From NCBI RefSeq assembly GCF_000186865.1, contig NW_008705561.1, positions 373,711 through 437,710 of the forward strand: 64,000 nucleotides of DNA, in the 5' to 3' direction. Positions 9,801 to 18,203 of the stretch are shown here, in pieces (the stretch's first letter is position 1; each line of letters starts with the position of its first letter). This DNA comes from Aureococcus anophagefferens. Lineage: Eukaryota; Sar; Pelagophyceae; Pelagomonadales; Pelagomonadaceae. Both the position numbers and the translations under genes were made by a program. The notes beneath the pieces are model-generated. The model saw only the letters and a program-made list of their open reading frames with translations. It was not told where the DNA came from and did not search any database.

Positions 9801-12800
9801 ATGTGCGTCTTCTCGTTCTCGGAAAGGTTCGCCAGCGCGCCGCAGGCCTGGCGGAGCGTCGGGACGTCGTCGTCGCGCGCCAAAGCGACCAGATGCTGGA
9901 GCGCGTCGCTGTCGGAGATGTCGACCTTGTTGTCCTCGTTGAGGCTCAGCGAGTTCATGGCCGCGGCGGCCTCGCGCCGGATCTCGACGTCGTCCGGGTT
10001 CCGCGCCGCGAGGCCCAGAGCCTCCAGCGCGCCCGCGACGACGATGGGCCGCCGCGCCTCGGGCGCGGAGCTCAGCCCCCGGAGCGTCGACACGGCGGCC
10101 TTGACGTCCGCGCTCTCCTCGGAGCAGGCCAGGCTGATGATCGGCGGCAGGCCGCCCTCGGAGACGATCGCGGGCCGCCGCACGGGGTCCACGGCCAGAT
10201 TGCAGAGCGCGTAGGCGATGCACCGCTGCGTCTCGAGGTCCGCGGCGTTGCCCACGGTCACGAGGGGCGCCAGCGCGCCGCCGTCGACGACCTCCTCCTG
10301 GAGGCTCCGGTCGCTCGCGATGTTGCCCAGCGTCACGGCCGCGAACAGCCGGTACGTCGTGTCCGCCGAGCACAGGAACGAGATCAGCGTCTCGATGTCC
10401 ACGGACCGCAGGAACTGCATGGGGCTGTTGCCGATGCAGCCGCACAGGCTCAAATTGCAGAGCGTCGCCAGCACCTCCATCTGGACCTCGACGTCCTGCG
10501 ACGACGTCAGCGCGAGGAGCGGCTCCAACCCCCCTCTTCGCACGATCTCGTCGCGGAGCTTCGCGTCCGTCGACAGGCCCCGCAGGCCCTGGACGCCCCG
10601 CAGCTGCGCCGCCGGGTCCGGCGACGCCGCGAAGGCCACCAGGGGCCCCAGGCAGCCGTGGAGCAGGATCTCCTCGTGGTTCGCGGAGTTGCTGCTCAGG
10701 TTCGCGATCGCGAAGCAGGCCGCGTTGCGGATCTGCGAGTCCTGGTCCTCGAGGAGCGCGGCGAGGAGCTCGACGATGGCCGCCTGGACGAGCTGGGCGT
10801 GGTTCGCGCGCGTCGCCGCGACGTTGCAGAGCGCGAAGACCGCGTAGCGCTGGCTGTCGAGGTCGCCGTTGTCGCGGCGCGCGAGCGAGATGAGGGGCTG
10901 GAGCGCGCCGGCCTGGAGGATCTTGGCCTGGTTGCCCATGTTCGTCGCCAGGTTCGCGACGCCCATGGCCGCGTAGCGCTGGCAGAGGAAGTCGGGCGAG
11001 CTCAGCGTCGGCACGAGCGGCAGCAGCGCGCCCGCGGCGACGATCGCGGCCGTGTGCGAGTACTCGGCGGACAGGTTGGCGATGGCGCGCACGGCCTCGC
11101 GCTGGACGTCGACGGACTTGGACCGGAGCACGAACTTGAGGTGCTGCAGCAGGCCCGTCTCGATCATCGGGCCCTGGTTCTCGAGCGACTCCGCCAAATT
11201 CGCGAGCACGCCGCAGCTCTGGTGGGCGATCTCGACGTCCAGCGAGTGGGCGAACTTGATGAGCACGTCCATGCCGTTGTGGCGCACGATGCTAATCTTG
11301 TTCGCCTCGCTCAAACTCAAATTGCGCAACGCCGCCGCGAGCTCGCGCTGCACCTCGATGGAGTCGCTGTCCGCGAGCGCGAGCAGCGGCTGCAGGCCCT
11401 TCATCTCGACGAACTGGAAGCGGCACTTGGGCGTCAGGCTCAGCTGGCGCACGGCGAGGCACGCCTGGAGGTGCGTGTCCTGGTCCTTGTCGCGGAGCAA
11501 GGTAACTAACGGCCGGAGCACGCCCATGCGCTCGAGCACGCGGTGGTTCTTCTCGTTCGACGCCACGTTGTTCAGCGCGAAGGACACGCAGCGCCGCGTC
11601 TCCAGGTCGTCCGACGTCGCCAGCGGCATGAGCGCGGCGACGGCGCCCGAGTCGAAGAGCTCCTGGTGGTTCGTCGTCACGATGGCCAGGTTCCCGATGC
11701 CGAGCGCGCCGAAGCGCCGCGCGACCGTGTCCTCGCCCCGGGCGAAGTTGACCATCTGGGGGATGGACCCGGCGCGCTGGAGCGCCGCCTGGGAGTCGCG
11801 CTTCGCCGCGAAGAGGGCCAGGGCCCGCGCGACCTCGCGCCGGACCTCCGGGTCCGGCGACTCCGCCAAGAGCAGCAGGTACCGCAGGCTCCCCTCGTCG
11901 ATGAGGCGCCGCTGCGTGCGGCCCTCGACCATCTCCGCCAGGTTCGCAAGACAGGCGCAGGCGTGCGTCTCGCGGACGACGTCGCGGCTCTGCATCAGCG
12001 CGATGAGCGCGCCGATGACGCCCGACCGCGCCATGGTGACCTTGTTCTCCTCCGCCAGCGCCAGGTTGCAGAGCGCCGCGGCGACCTCGCGCTGGACCTC
12101 GACGGACTCCGACTGGACCGCCAAAATCAACGGCTCGAGCGCGCCCTCGCGGACCAGCTGGAGCCGGATCGTCTGGTGCGTGCCCAGGCCCCGGATCGCG
12201 GCGATGGCCTGGAACTGGACGTCCGTCGACCCCGCGTCCGTCGAGGGGAAGGCGTAGCGGATGAGCATCTTGAGGCAGCCCGCCTGGACCACGGCCTCCA
12301 GATTCTCGCCGTTGGAGCACAAATTGCCGAGCGCGAAGATCGAGTACTGGCGGCATTTCACATCTCTATGCTTGCCGAACGCGGCCAGCGTCGGCAGCGC
12401 CTCGGCCATGAGCGCCGGGTGGTTCGCCTGGCACACGGCCAAATTCGCCAGGATCAACAGGCAGTAGCGCACGCACTCGAAGTCCGACTTGGACTTGGGG
12501 TCCAGCGCGAGGTGCGCCTCCCCTACTACCGGCTCCAGGATGCCCGTCGCGATCATCTTCGGCTGGTTTTGGAGGTTCGAGGCGAGGTTGCAGAGCGCCA
12601 TGGCCGCCATGCGCTGGCAGCGCTCCTCCTCGGACCGGAGCATGATCATGAGGTAGCGCTGCGCGCCCGCCCTTAAAATCTCGTCGCCGTACTCGATGTT
12701 CGCGGCCAGGTTGCCCATCGCGCGCGCGGCCTCGCACTGCACGAGGGGCGCCTGGCCCACGAGCACCTCCATCAACGCCGGCACGGGGTTGTGGTCCATG

Positions 12801-15280
12801 ATGAGCGACGTGTTCTCGACGACCTCGCACAGATTCGCCAGCGCGCAGCACGCCATGCGCGCCGTCTCGACGTTCGCGTCGCGGATGGCCGCGATGATGG
12901 GCGGCAGGCCGCCGTTCTTCGTGATGTCGACCTTGTTCTCCTCCGCGAAGGACAACGTGCAGATCGCCGGGATGACCTCGACCTGGATCTCGGGCTCGTC
13001 CGTGCGCGCGAGGTAGAGCACGGGCTCGAGGCCGCCCTCGTCCGTGACCTGCTTCCGCACGTCCGAATTCTGCGCCACCTTGACCAGGGCGTAGGCCGCG
13101 TACTGGCGCACCTCGGCGTCCGGCGCGTTCGACAGCGAGATCAGCAACGGGAGCATGCCCTCGGCGACGAACGCCGCGTGGTTGTCGACCGTCGACGCCT
13201 GGTTCGCGATGGCCAAGACGGCGTAGCGCTGGATCTCGAGCTCGATGTCCTCGGACCGCGCCAGCGTGCACAGGGGCTCCAGCACGCCCGAGTCCATGAG
13301 GGGCACGCGGTGCCGCTCCTGCGTGCACAGGTTGCCGATGCCGAGCGCGCCGACGCGCTGGCACGCCGTGTCCTGGCTCAGCAGGTAGGAGATCAGGAGC
13401 TGGTGGCCGCCGCCCTTGACGATGAGGTCCGACGTCTCCGAGTCCGACGCGCACAAGTTCGCCAGGAGGCGCCCGGCCTCGCGTTGCACCTCGACGTAGC
13501 GCGACCGCATCACCGCGATCGTCGGCCGCACGCCGCCCTCCCTGGCAATAATCTCCTGGTTCTCCTCCATCTCCGCCAGGTTCGCGAGGCAGGCGCAGGA
13601 CTGGGCGGCGATGATCATGTCGTCGCTCTGGCAGTGCGTGATGAGCGGCGGCACCGCGCCGCACTTGGCGATCTCGAACTTGTTCTCGTCGCCGAGCGAC
13701 AGGTTGTTGAGCGCCGCGCAGACCTCTCTCAAAATCTCCACGTCCTCGGACGCGAGGAGGCGCGTCAGGGGCTCGAGGCCGCCCTCCTGGACGACCTTCA
13801 TCTTGTTCTCCGCGGACACCGATAGACCCCGGAGCGCGGCGGCCGCCTGCTGGTGCACGTCCGGGTCGTGGGCGTAGGCCAGCGTGATGAGGGGTTGCAA
13901 ACCGCCCTGCTCGACCATGATGCCGTGGTTCGTCACGGCGCAGCTCAGGTTCGCCAGCGCGCAGCCCACGTAGTACTGCGACATGACGTCCGCGGAGTTC
14001 GACAACGAAAAGAGCGCGTGGAGCACGCCCTCCTCGATCATGACCGCGTGGTTCGCGACCGTGGCGCTCAGGTTCGCCAGAGCGAGCACGGCGTAGCGCC
14101 GGCCCTCGAGCTGGCCCCGGGGGTCGTGGGCCAGGGCGATCAGGGGGCGGATCGCGCCGGCCTGGACGACCTTGATCTGCGACGCGATGGTCGTCGCCAA
14201 ATTCGCCAGACATAGCGCGGAAAACCGCTGGCAGTTGATGTCGTTGATCTCCAACGCTTTCACCATGGGCAGCAGCACGCCCTCCTTGAGCAGCGTCTGC
14301 TGCACGTCCGCGTTCGACGCCAAATTCGCGATGGCCCGCGACGCCTCGCCCTTCGTGTTCACGTCCTCCGAGAGGGCCAACGCCACCAACGGCGCCAACC
14401 CCCGCTCCTCGAGCAAGCGGCCGTGGAGCTCCGCGAGCTCGACCAAATTCGCGATCGTGCAGCACGCGTGGCGCTCCGTCTCGACGTCGCCCGACAGGAG
14501 CATGGCGATGATCGTCGAGATGGACCGATCGCAGATCTCCATCTTGTTCTCCTCGACCGACGACAAACAGTTGAGCGCCGCGGACACCTCCCGGAGCACG
14601 TCGATCTCGTCCGTGCGCGCCATGAGCACGACGGGGTCCAGGATGCCCTCCTGGACCACCAGAGGCCGGTACTGGGGCGTGATGCACAAGCCCCGCAGGG
14701 CCGACATGGCCTGGCGCTGGGCGTTCATGTCCTCGCAGCAGGCCAGCGCCACGAGGGCCGCCGCGCCGCCCTCGTCGACGATCTGCTGCCGGTGGTTCGC
14801 GTTCGCGGCGATGTTCGAGAGCGCGAACGCCGCGTAGCGGCCCGACTCGATGTCCTCGGTCTTGAGGAGGCACATGAGCGCGTTGATGCCCTCGGACTTG
14901 ACGATCTCCTCGTGGTTCATGGGCTCCGCGGCCAGGTTCCCGATGGCCATCGCGCAGTACTGGCGGCCGATCAAATCGTTGTTCTCCGCGGCCGTGTAGT
15001 CGATGAGCGTCGTCAGGCAGCCCTCGGCGACGATGGCGAGGCGGTTGAAGCTCGCCGACGCGCAGTTGCCGATGGCCAGGGCGCTGAAGCGCTGGGCCTC
15101 GTTGTCCTGCGACCCCGCGAGCAGGTTGATGAGCGACTTGATGCCGCCTTTTTTGACGATGCGCTCGTGGAGCTCGACGTGCGTCGAGAGGTCGCAGAGG
15201 CCGAAGGCGACCTCCTTCTGCTCCCGGGGCCGCCGCACGCGCCGGCCCTTGGCGATGAGCGCCTCCAGGACCTTGGCCAT
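3833..15280 (-). CDS. Giant armadillo-repeat protein (3,815 residues)
   Basis: A single uninterrupted frame of 11,448 nt from ATG at 15280 to TGA at 3833. Nearly the whole protein is armadillo repeats of about 41 residues, roughly 90 by length, with recurring forms like RYAALALANLA, ENK..I...G.L.PLI.LA and VQREVAAALCNLS. The first 20 residues (basic) and the last 70 (Gly/Ala/Arg/Thr-rich) lie outside the array. Every six to seven repeats a variant pair recurs (RGLS... then REVAAALCNLSL.ENK), for example near residues 195, 484, 733 and 1030, so the array has a 250-300-residue higher-order period. Vac8 and other ARM proteins are protein scaffolds. No kinase, ubiquitin-ligase or membrane domain is attached, so the partner is unknown. 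No signal peptide is seen. Confidence 0.92.
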   Translation of the reverse strand: MAKVLEALIAKGRRVRRPREQKEVAFGLCDLSTHVELHERIVKKGGIKSLINLLAGSQDNEAQRFSALAIGNCASASFNRLAIVAEGCLTTLIDYTAAENNDLIGRQYCAMAIGNLAAEPMNHEEIVKSEGINALMCLLKTEDIESGRYAAFALSNIAANANHRQQIVDEGGAAALVALACCEDMNAQRQAMSALRGLCITPQYRPLVVQEGILDPVVLMARTDEIDVLREVSAALNCLSSVEENKMEICDRSISTIIAMLLSGDVETERHACCTIANLVELAELHGRLLEERGLAPLVALALSEDVNTKGEASRAIANLASNADVQQTLLKEGVLLPMVKALEINDINCQRFSALCLANLATTIASQIKVVQAGAIRPLIALAHDPRGQLEGRRYAVLALANLSATVANHAVMIEEGVLHALFSLSNSADVMSQYYVGCALANLSCAVTNHGIMVEQGGLQPLITLAYAHDPDVHQQAAAALRGLSVSAENKMKVVQEGGLEPLTRLLASEDVEILREVCAALNNLSLGDENKFEIAKCGAVPPLITHCQSDDMIIAAQSCACLANLAEMEENQEIIAREGGVRPTIAVMRSRYVEVQREAGRLLANLCASDSETSDLIVKGGGHQLLISYLLSQDTACQRVGALGIGNLCTQERHRVPLMDSGVLEPLCTLARSEDIELEIQRYAVLAIANQASTVDNHAAFVAEGMLPLLISLSNAPDAEVRQYAAYALVKVAQNSDVRKQVTDEGGLEPVLYLARTDEPEIQVEVIPAICTLSFAEENKVDITKNGGLPPIIAAIRDANVETARMACCALANLCEVVENTSLIMDHNPVPALMEVLVGQAPLVQCEAARAMGNLAANIEYGDEILRAGAQRYLMIMLRSEEERCQRMAAMALCNLASNLQNQPKMIATGILEPVVGEAHLALDPKSKSDFECVRYCLLILANLAVCQANHPALMAEALPTLAAFGKHRDVKCRQYSIFALGNLCSNGENLEAVVQAGCLKMLIRYAFPSTDAGSTDVQFQAIAAIRGLGTHQTIRLQLVREGALEPLILAVQSESVEVQREVAAALCNLALAEENKVTMARSGVIGALIALMQSRDVVRETHACACLANLAEMVEGRTQRRLIDEGSLRYLLLLAESPDPEVRREVARALALFAAKRDSQAALQRAGSIPQMVNFARGEDTVARRFGALGIGNLAIVTTNHQELFDSGAVAALMPLATSDDLETRRCVSFALNNVASNEKNHRVLERMGVLRPLVTLLRDKDQDTHLQACLAVRQLSLTPKCRFQFVEMKGLQPLLALADSDSIEVQRELAAALRNLSLSEANKISIVRHNGMDVLIKFAHSLDVEIAHQSCGVLANLAESLENQGPMIETGLLQHLKFVLRSKSVDVQREAVRAIANLSAEYSHTAAIVAAGALLPLVPTLSSPDFLCQRYAAMGVANLATNMGNQAKILQAGALQPLISLARRDNGDLDSQRYAVFALCNVAATRANHAQLVQAAIVELLAALLEDQDSQIRNAACFAIANLSSNSANHEEILLHGCLGPLVAFAASPDPAAQLRGVQGLRGLSTDAKLRDEIVRRGGLEPLLALTSSQDVEVQMEVLATLCNLSLCGCIGNSPMQFLRSVDIETLISFLCSADTTYRLFAAVTLGNIASDRSLQEEVVDGGALAPLVTVGNAADLETQRCIAYALCNLAVDPVRRPAIVSEGGLPPIISLACSEESADVKAAVSTLRGLSSAPEARRPIVVAGALEALGLAARNPDDVEIRREAAAAMNSLSLNEDNKVDISDSDALQHLVALARDDDVPTLRQACGALANLSENEKTHMSILASGGVPLGAHPPRRAKEGRESTPWIADASAGFLNDLVTQADVGLAREVSRCIANIAANHETHDILLDSGTCVALVRAAKNGDALVARFATCGLLNMATNWRNHAGLLEAEGPNVLVELAGGGRRRWTRIGADGAPSLAAEGGAPPSPLEQTHAVVSTAGLLGDIENEDNDDTEQEMQLVDDLGYDLEARRYACLALGNLLTQNDNHDAVLEAGALSVLVDSMTQDDLETRFDAVFACNKMATRTDNHDVMVAGNIIAPLVLLAGDDDKHARCQACATLRHLSTHAESRVAIVGGGGLVPLSTAAMVPELETQREVAACLCHLALADANRADIILSGAAQPLLALCQSSDVEVARFACGAIANVAEDPMTHRAIGHHLNGMHTLIYLMRSRHVSVHREASRAMSNLLSSEGSHSIFMAEDGLRSLFAIACSRDQECLYNAALCFRKLSPNLANHDTIVAKGGLQPLIGLVGLRDVDTQRQAAAALRDLATNKDHKVTFAEEGGLRCMIAVAREKDLQLRVLGISALRHLSLSSRIKRPIVREGGLGPVYECLMGDRDEAEPDDPRTADMTIGTAEGLDLDLLAQCAGLLGNLAEDAQNQLALVRDGAFAPLVRLSRVPHAGIQMDVARALCSISAHPDNQVGVFGPSELEALFDLALNTEENCGRDAAIAIGNLSTITKNQVTMVDLGALKPLIALLESPFSSCQQFAARALCRLSAHTANQPKVVEAGGMQLLINACRSGEPEVRRFASMALCNVCVHEANKVKVVKLDGLRPLVKMLDDPDSELCRRYAAMALSNLTNEKSNQEHVVRHGAILPLIRMSLDADAFPECARFAGFVLCNLASNRMNRVPLVRAGALGPLVTMAARDDGRLEVQRSAALALYNISCAAANQIAMVRANATAALIKLCKSVDVDCKRFAIMSLANLAANIQTRSVATRGGGLQAALGLLRDFEVDVRRYACICLGNMANFPTTQVQIIVHGGLPAVLDLASDDKDLDSQRQALMVLVNVTSNEANHPAVMAKGALKVLMALATDSPDASVREYATFNVANLSSDPDLLAQIGRAGGVPPLVFLAQSNNIHSQCLAFAALRRLTNEPENRRRFVKSGGLPALASAGLSAELEIQREVAACLCNVTLEPEVRLDVAKVCLPAMVHLAQCGDREAARQAMGSLANLAEDMTTHTHVAAYGGSRCMVALIDHDSVDIHREASRAIANLLTSFHHQSTIISDGLPGLVHLALGPDGECQYNAALSFRKLTPNKDAHQGIVDNGGLEALFQLLEIRDSKEVPTRRQAATALRDLAANPELKLVYAAKGGIDAMVALSKNRELSLQCLATASLRHLSLHDELKRPLVEAGALPPLVRNASRANEDLQCQVAGFLANLSEETENQISLVSNGCIPVLCTLARVENDEIQQDSARALANVTSNEENHVTAYRQGALQALVHLCGSEEDVCQRYAAMGLRFLSSHPEVRVYIVKEQMVSPFLELAQSPLLEYQRTAAAALASFTLSVENKASLLRQGGLTTILVLALYTDLQVVRDSVFALANLADALDLQSDLVREGAIETLAKVGEAEDARVQRDAARAFACLTQSEEVRARAVLGGSLPALFKLARSLDVACQRYATLSLCNLSCGEHKAKVVEFGAIRPLMFLARFPDMEIQRYASLALAALALGDHGTNKERIVEEGAVRPLVDMCRFPEARMQLCAALALNALALGPQAITKLGIMREQGLEPLLNLLQSHDEECQFAGVYALGSLSEDGEVKAQLVELGAISKLVAIVYDCNLEIKRAAAYFFARLAESVEFHSHLASDRALEAIIAIASLEDVECQEVSAFALAHLASDRELQVALVALGALKPLVAMMSIQAEPRHYAGLALLKLADNFENHVAIAQEGGIQALLRLGRERTTDEELQYKAALTVGTLASNAVKMMPHTSETHGGGAAARRGRSEIGFGAAAMLQARVTQETKRGTEETLSYLDKTASQDPNASKGHH

Positions 15281-15574
15281 GGCGCCGCGGTCGTCGTGCG
15301 CGCGACGTGCCGACCGTCGCCGCCGCGCTTAGGAGTGTCTCTCCGGTGCTGCGGCGCTGCGGGAGCACCCGCCGGCCGCCGCGAGAGCCTCCGGCCGCCG
15401 CCGCGCGCGTCGGCCGTCGGCCGCACCCAACGTCGGGTGCCGGCAGCCCGCGCTACCCGCCGTGCTATCTAAGCGGCCGGGGCAAGCGAAGTGCAACTGG
15501 TTCAACGACGGCTGATTCGGCGCATTTTTGGCTGCGGACGGCTCTGGGCTCCCCATCTGCGGCCTCCGTTCGTC

Positions 15575-16870
15575 ATGTACGACGTCCTCGTGCCGTCGAC
15601 GAAGCGGGACCCGAGGGAGAAGAAGATCCTCTACGAGATCCGCGTCATCTCCGAGGAGCGCTGCGGCCGCTTCGAGGTCAAGGACCGGGCGTCCAAGGCC
15701 TGGAGCGTCTGGAAGCGCTGGGCCGAGTGCCGCAAGCTCTCCGAGGCCCTGAAGAGCGGCGTCGTCGTCGCCGGCGGCCTGCCCCCCTTCCCCGAGCACG
15801 CCAAGCAGGCCGTGCTGACGCTGGGCAAGGGCAGCGAGAAGCGGCAGGCGGAGCTCGAGGTCTGGCTCAAGAAGCTCTTCGCGGCGCTCTGCAAGGACCG
15901 GGACATCTTCTACGACCACCGCCTCGTCGAGTTCTTCGGGGGCTACATCTGCCCGGACAAGGTCGAGGCCGAGGTCCGGGAGGCGTCCGACGAGCCCATC
16001 ATCCTGGGCCCGCCGCCGGGCGAGGCGCCCGCGGCGCCGCCGCCGCCGCCGCCGGAGGAGAAGACGGAGGAGCCGGCGGCGTCGAGCGGCTACCCGGACT
16101 ACATCCACCGCGTCGCGGGCGACGGCCTGGCCGTCGCCCACCCCGACGAGGCGCGGCCGAAGCGGCGGCCGTCGGCGAACCGCGTCGGCCCGCCGAAGAC
16201 GTTCGAGATCCCCATCCCGGGCTCCCTCGTGCGCATCGGCGACGACGTCATCGAGCCCCTCCACGGCTGGCAGGGCCTCGAGTCGCGCAACGCCGTCGGC
16301 GTCGTCGTGTCGTCCGCGTTCGACCAGGCGACGAAGTCGACGTCCGTCGTCGTCGCGTTCAACGCGCCCGCGCGCTTCGTCGCCGACGTCAGCGAGCTCG
16401 TCGCCCAGGACGACGACGACGCCGAGGCGGACCTCGTGGGCCGCATCCTCAACGCCCACAACGACTACGAGGGGCTGGCCTACGCCAAGTACAAGCCGCA
16501 CAAGCCCTTCAAGACGACGGAGAGCTCCAAGGCCCAGAGCCCGCGCGGCTACCAGTTCAGCGACGTCATCGCCACGCCCGAGACCATCCACCTGGAACAG
16601 AACGAGAGCTTCACCTACGTCTCCACGCGCACGGGCGCGAAGACGACCTACACGTACACGACGGAGACGGAGGACTACTCGACGCCCGCGCCGGAGCCGC
16701 CCAAGAGCAGCAGCTGGCTCTGCGCCTACCCGCAGGCCGACGACGCGACGCTCACGGACGAGGACGAGCAGATCCCCATCCAGCGCTACCCGGACGCCGC
16801 CGGGGACGGCTACGAAGACGACATGTTCAACATCATGCTCTGCAACTCGTCCACCGTCGAGGCCATTTGA
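15575..16870 (+). CDS. PX-domain phosphoinositide-binding protein
   Basis: A 431-residue protein. The first ATG of the open frame is at 15575; the frame opens earlier but has only a GTG there. Residues about 15-120 look like a phox-homology (PX) domain: a basic strand region, WSVWKRWAECRKLSEAL, the proline loop LPPFPEH and a helix RQAELEVWLKKLF. PX domains bind phosphatidylinositol 3-phosphate and related lipids on endosomes. A Pro/Glu-rich linker (about 150-180) and a 250-residue C-terminal region that I do not recognise follow; its tail is acidic and Thr/Tyr-rich. The gene is divergent from the armadillo gene, with 294 bp between starts in which no element was identified. Confidence 0.75.
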   Translation: MYDVLVPSTKRDPREKKILYEIRVISEERCGRFEVKDRASKAWSVWKRWAECRKLSEALKSGVVVAGGLPPFPEHAKQAVLTLGKGSEKRQAELEVWLKKLFAALCKDRDIFYDHRLVEFFGGYICPDKVEAEVREASDEPIILGPPPGEAPAAPPPPPPEEKTEEPAASSGYPDYIHRVAGDGLAVAHPDEARPKRRPSANRVGPPKTFEIPIPGSLVRIGDDVIEPLHGWQGLESRNAVGVVVSSAFDQATKSTSVVVAFNAPARFVADVSELVAQDDDDAEADLVGRILNAHNDYEGLAYAKYKPHKPFKTTESSKAQSPRGYQFSDVIATPETIHLEQNESFTYVSTRTGAKTTYTYTTETEDYSTPAPEPPKSSSWLCAYPQADDATLTDEDEQIPIQRYPDAAGDGYEDDMFNIMLCNSSTVEAI

Positions 16871-16969
16871 AAGTGCCCACTCGAGCGCCCGCCCCGAACT
16901 GCCCCCCGCCTTTCCGTTGCTCATACATGTGCATCTCATGCATGGGCCGAGCGAACGTCGAGACTTCTT

Positions 16970-18109
16970 CTAGGCGGGCGCGAACGCGGCCGGAAACGGC
17001 GGGACGCTCCCGGCGAGCGTCGCTTCGTGTTCGAGGGCCCCTCCGTCGCCGACGGAGAAGGACGCGACGGTGCTCCCGTGCTGTCCGGCGACGAGGAGCG
17101 TGCCGTCGGAGGCGAACGCGGCGCCGCGGGGGAACGCGTCGACGTCCTCGGTCCGGCGCGACGCGACGAACGGCTTCAGCGGCTCCGACACGTCGACGGA
17201 CACGACCGCGCTGTCCTCGCCGCGGACCGTCGCGAAGATGTAGTTGCCCCGGACGAGCAGCTCGGCCGCCTTGGACCTGTTCGAGGGCGCCGATGGCAGC
17301 AGGGAGACGATCGGCCCCGGCTCGAATTCGAGCTCGCCAGAGGCCTCGGTAAAGGACCAGGCCTGGAGAAACGATCCCATCTCGTGCAACACGTAGAGCA
17401 CGTTGTGCGACGGGTGCTCCCGCGCGTGCCGCGGCCCGGCGCCGGGCGGCGACGCGGCCGAACCGACGCGGCGCAGCCGGCCGCTTCCGTCGTAGCGAAA
17501 CCCGTAGATCCGATCGCCGCCGAGGTCGCAGGCGAACGCGATCCCCGGGAGCCGATGCGAGACGACGACGGAATGGATGTGGCTCGCTCCCTGCCGGCCG
17601 TCGGGGTCGACGTGCGACGGCGCATCTACAGCAGCAGAATCCTCTAGCGTGAGCCCGCAGCCATCGCGCCGCGAGAACGCGGCGACGGACGCGCCGCTGG
17701 AATTCGTTCCGTCGTCTGGTGCTGCGTAATTTGCGATCAGCATCAGCTGGCGATCGGGCGAGAGCTCCATGTACAGCGGCGTCTTTCCTCCCGAGGGCTC
17801 CGACGCCACTAGCGCGAGCGCGCCGTTGTCATTGCGAAAGCTCGCCACGCGGTTCGTGTCGTGCAGCGCCGCCCAGGTGCAGTCGCCGTCGGTCACGAGC
17901 CACGACGGGATGCCGCCGGCGTCCACGCGTTCGAACTGCGGCCACGACAGCGCGCCCGTGGCATCCACTTGGACTGCCCCTATTAAGCGCTCGTTTTTGG
18001 GATCGTCCACGCAACCATGATCTAGCACGTCGCATCCACCACTGCCGACGAAGAACAGCTCGGCGCTGGCGACGCCGACGCCAGCCATCACTAGGAACAA
18101 GCGCATCAT
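16970..18109 (-). CDS. Secreted 6-phosphogluconolactonase-like beta-propeller protein
   Basis: 379 residues with an N-terminal signal peptide (MMRLFLVMAGVGVASA) and no other membrane segment. The body shows repeated propeller blades typical of the lactonase family (YbhE/Pgl, cycloisomerase-2 type). Examples are TPLYMELSPDRQLMLIANY, GASHIHSVVV, GAGPRHAREHPSHNVLYVLH and PRGAAFASDGTLLVAG. Bacterial relatives hydrolyse 6-phosphogluconolactone in the cytosol, whereas this copy should enter the secretory pathway. It may therefore act on another extracellular lactone or be a binding propeller. The gene is intronless in this window and divergent from the selenoprotein gene (94 bp between starts). Confidence 0.8.
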   Translation of the reverse strand: MMRLFLVMAGVGVASAELFFVGSGGCDVLDHGCVDDPKNERLIGAVQVDATGALSWPQFERVDAGGIPSWLVTDGDCTWAALHDTNRVASFRNDNGALALVASEPSGGKTPLYMELSPDRQLMLIANYAAPDDGTNSSGASVAAFSRRDGCGLTLEDSAAVDAPSHVDPDGRQGASHIHSVVVSHRLPGIAFACDLGGDRIYGFRYDGSGRLRRVGSAASPPGAGPRHAREHPSHNVLYVLHEMGSFLQAWSFTEASGELEFEPGPIVSLLPSAPSNRSKAAELLVRGNYIFATVRGEDSAVVSVDVSEPLKPFVASRRTEDVDAFPRGAAFASDGTLLVAGQHGSTVASFSVGDGGALEHEATLAGSVPPFPAAFAPA

Positions 18110-18203
18110 CGTTGGTAGCGAGGCGATTCTGCCATGCTGAAATCCTGGCTTATAATTGCCGTCAAGAAGGCATCAATAACAACCTAACGGTTGAGCAGCT
18201 AAC

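Noticed and set aside
3836..15472. Very long open frames on the plus strand opposite the armadillo gene (up to about 980 codons)
   Set aside because: They mirror the GC-rich codon pattern of the minus-strand gene, are Arg/Leu/Val/Glu-biased without domains, and lack their own start context. They are antisense shadows.
15491..15574. Longer N-terminus for the PX protein
   Set aside because: The first codon there is GTG. The first ATG, at 15575, gives a start directly before the PX domain.
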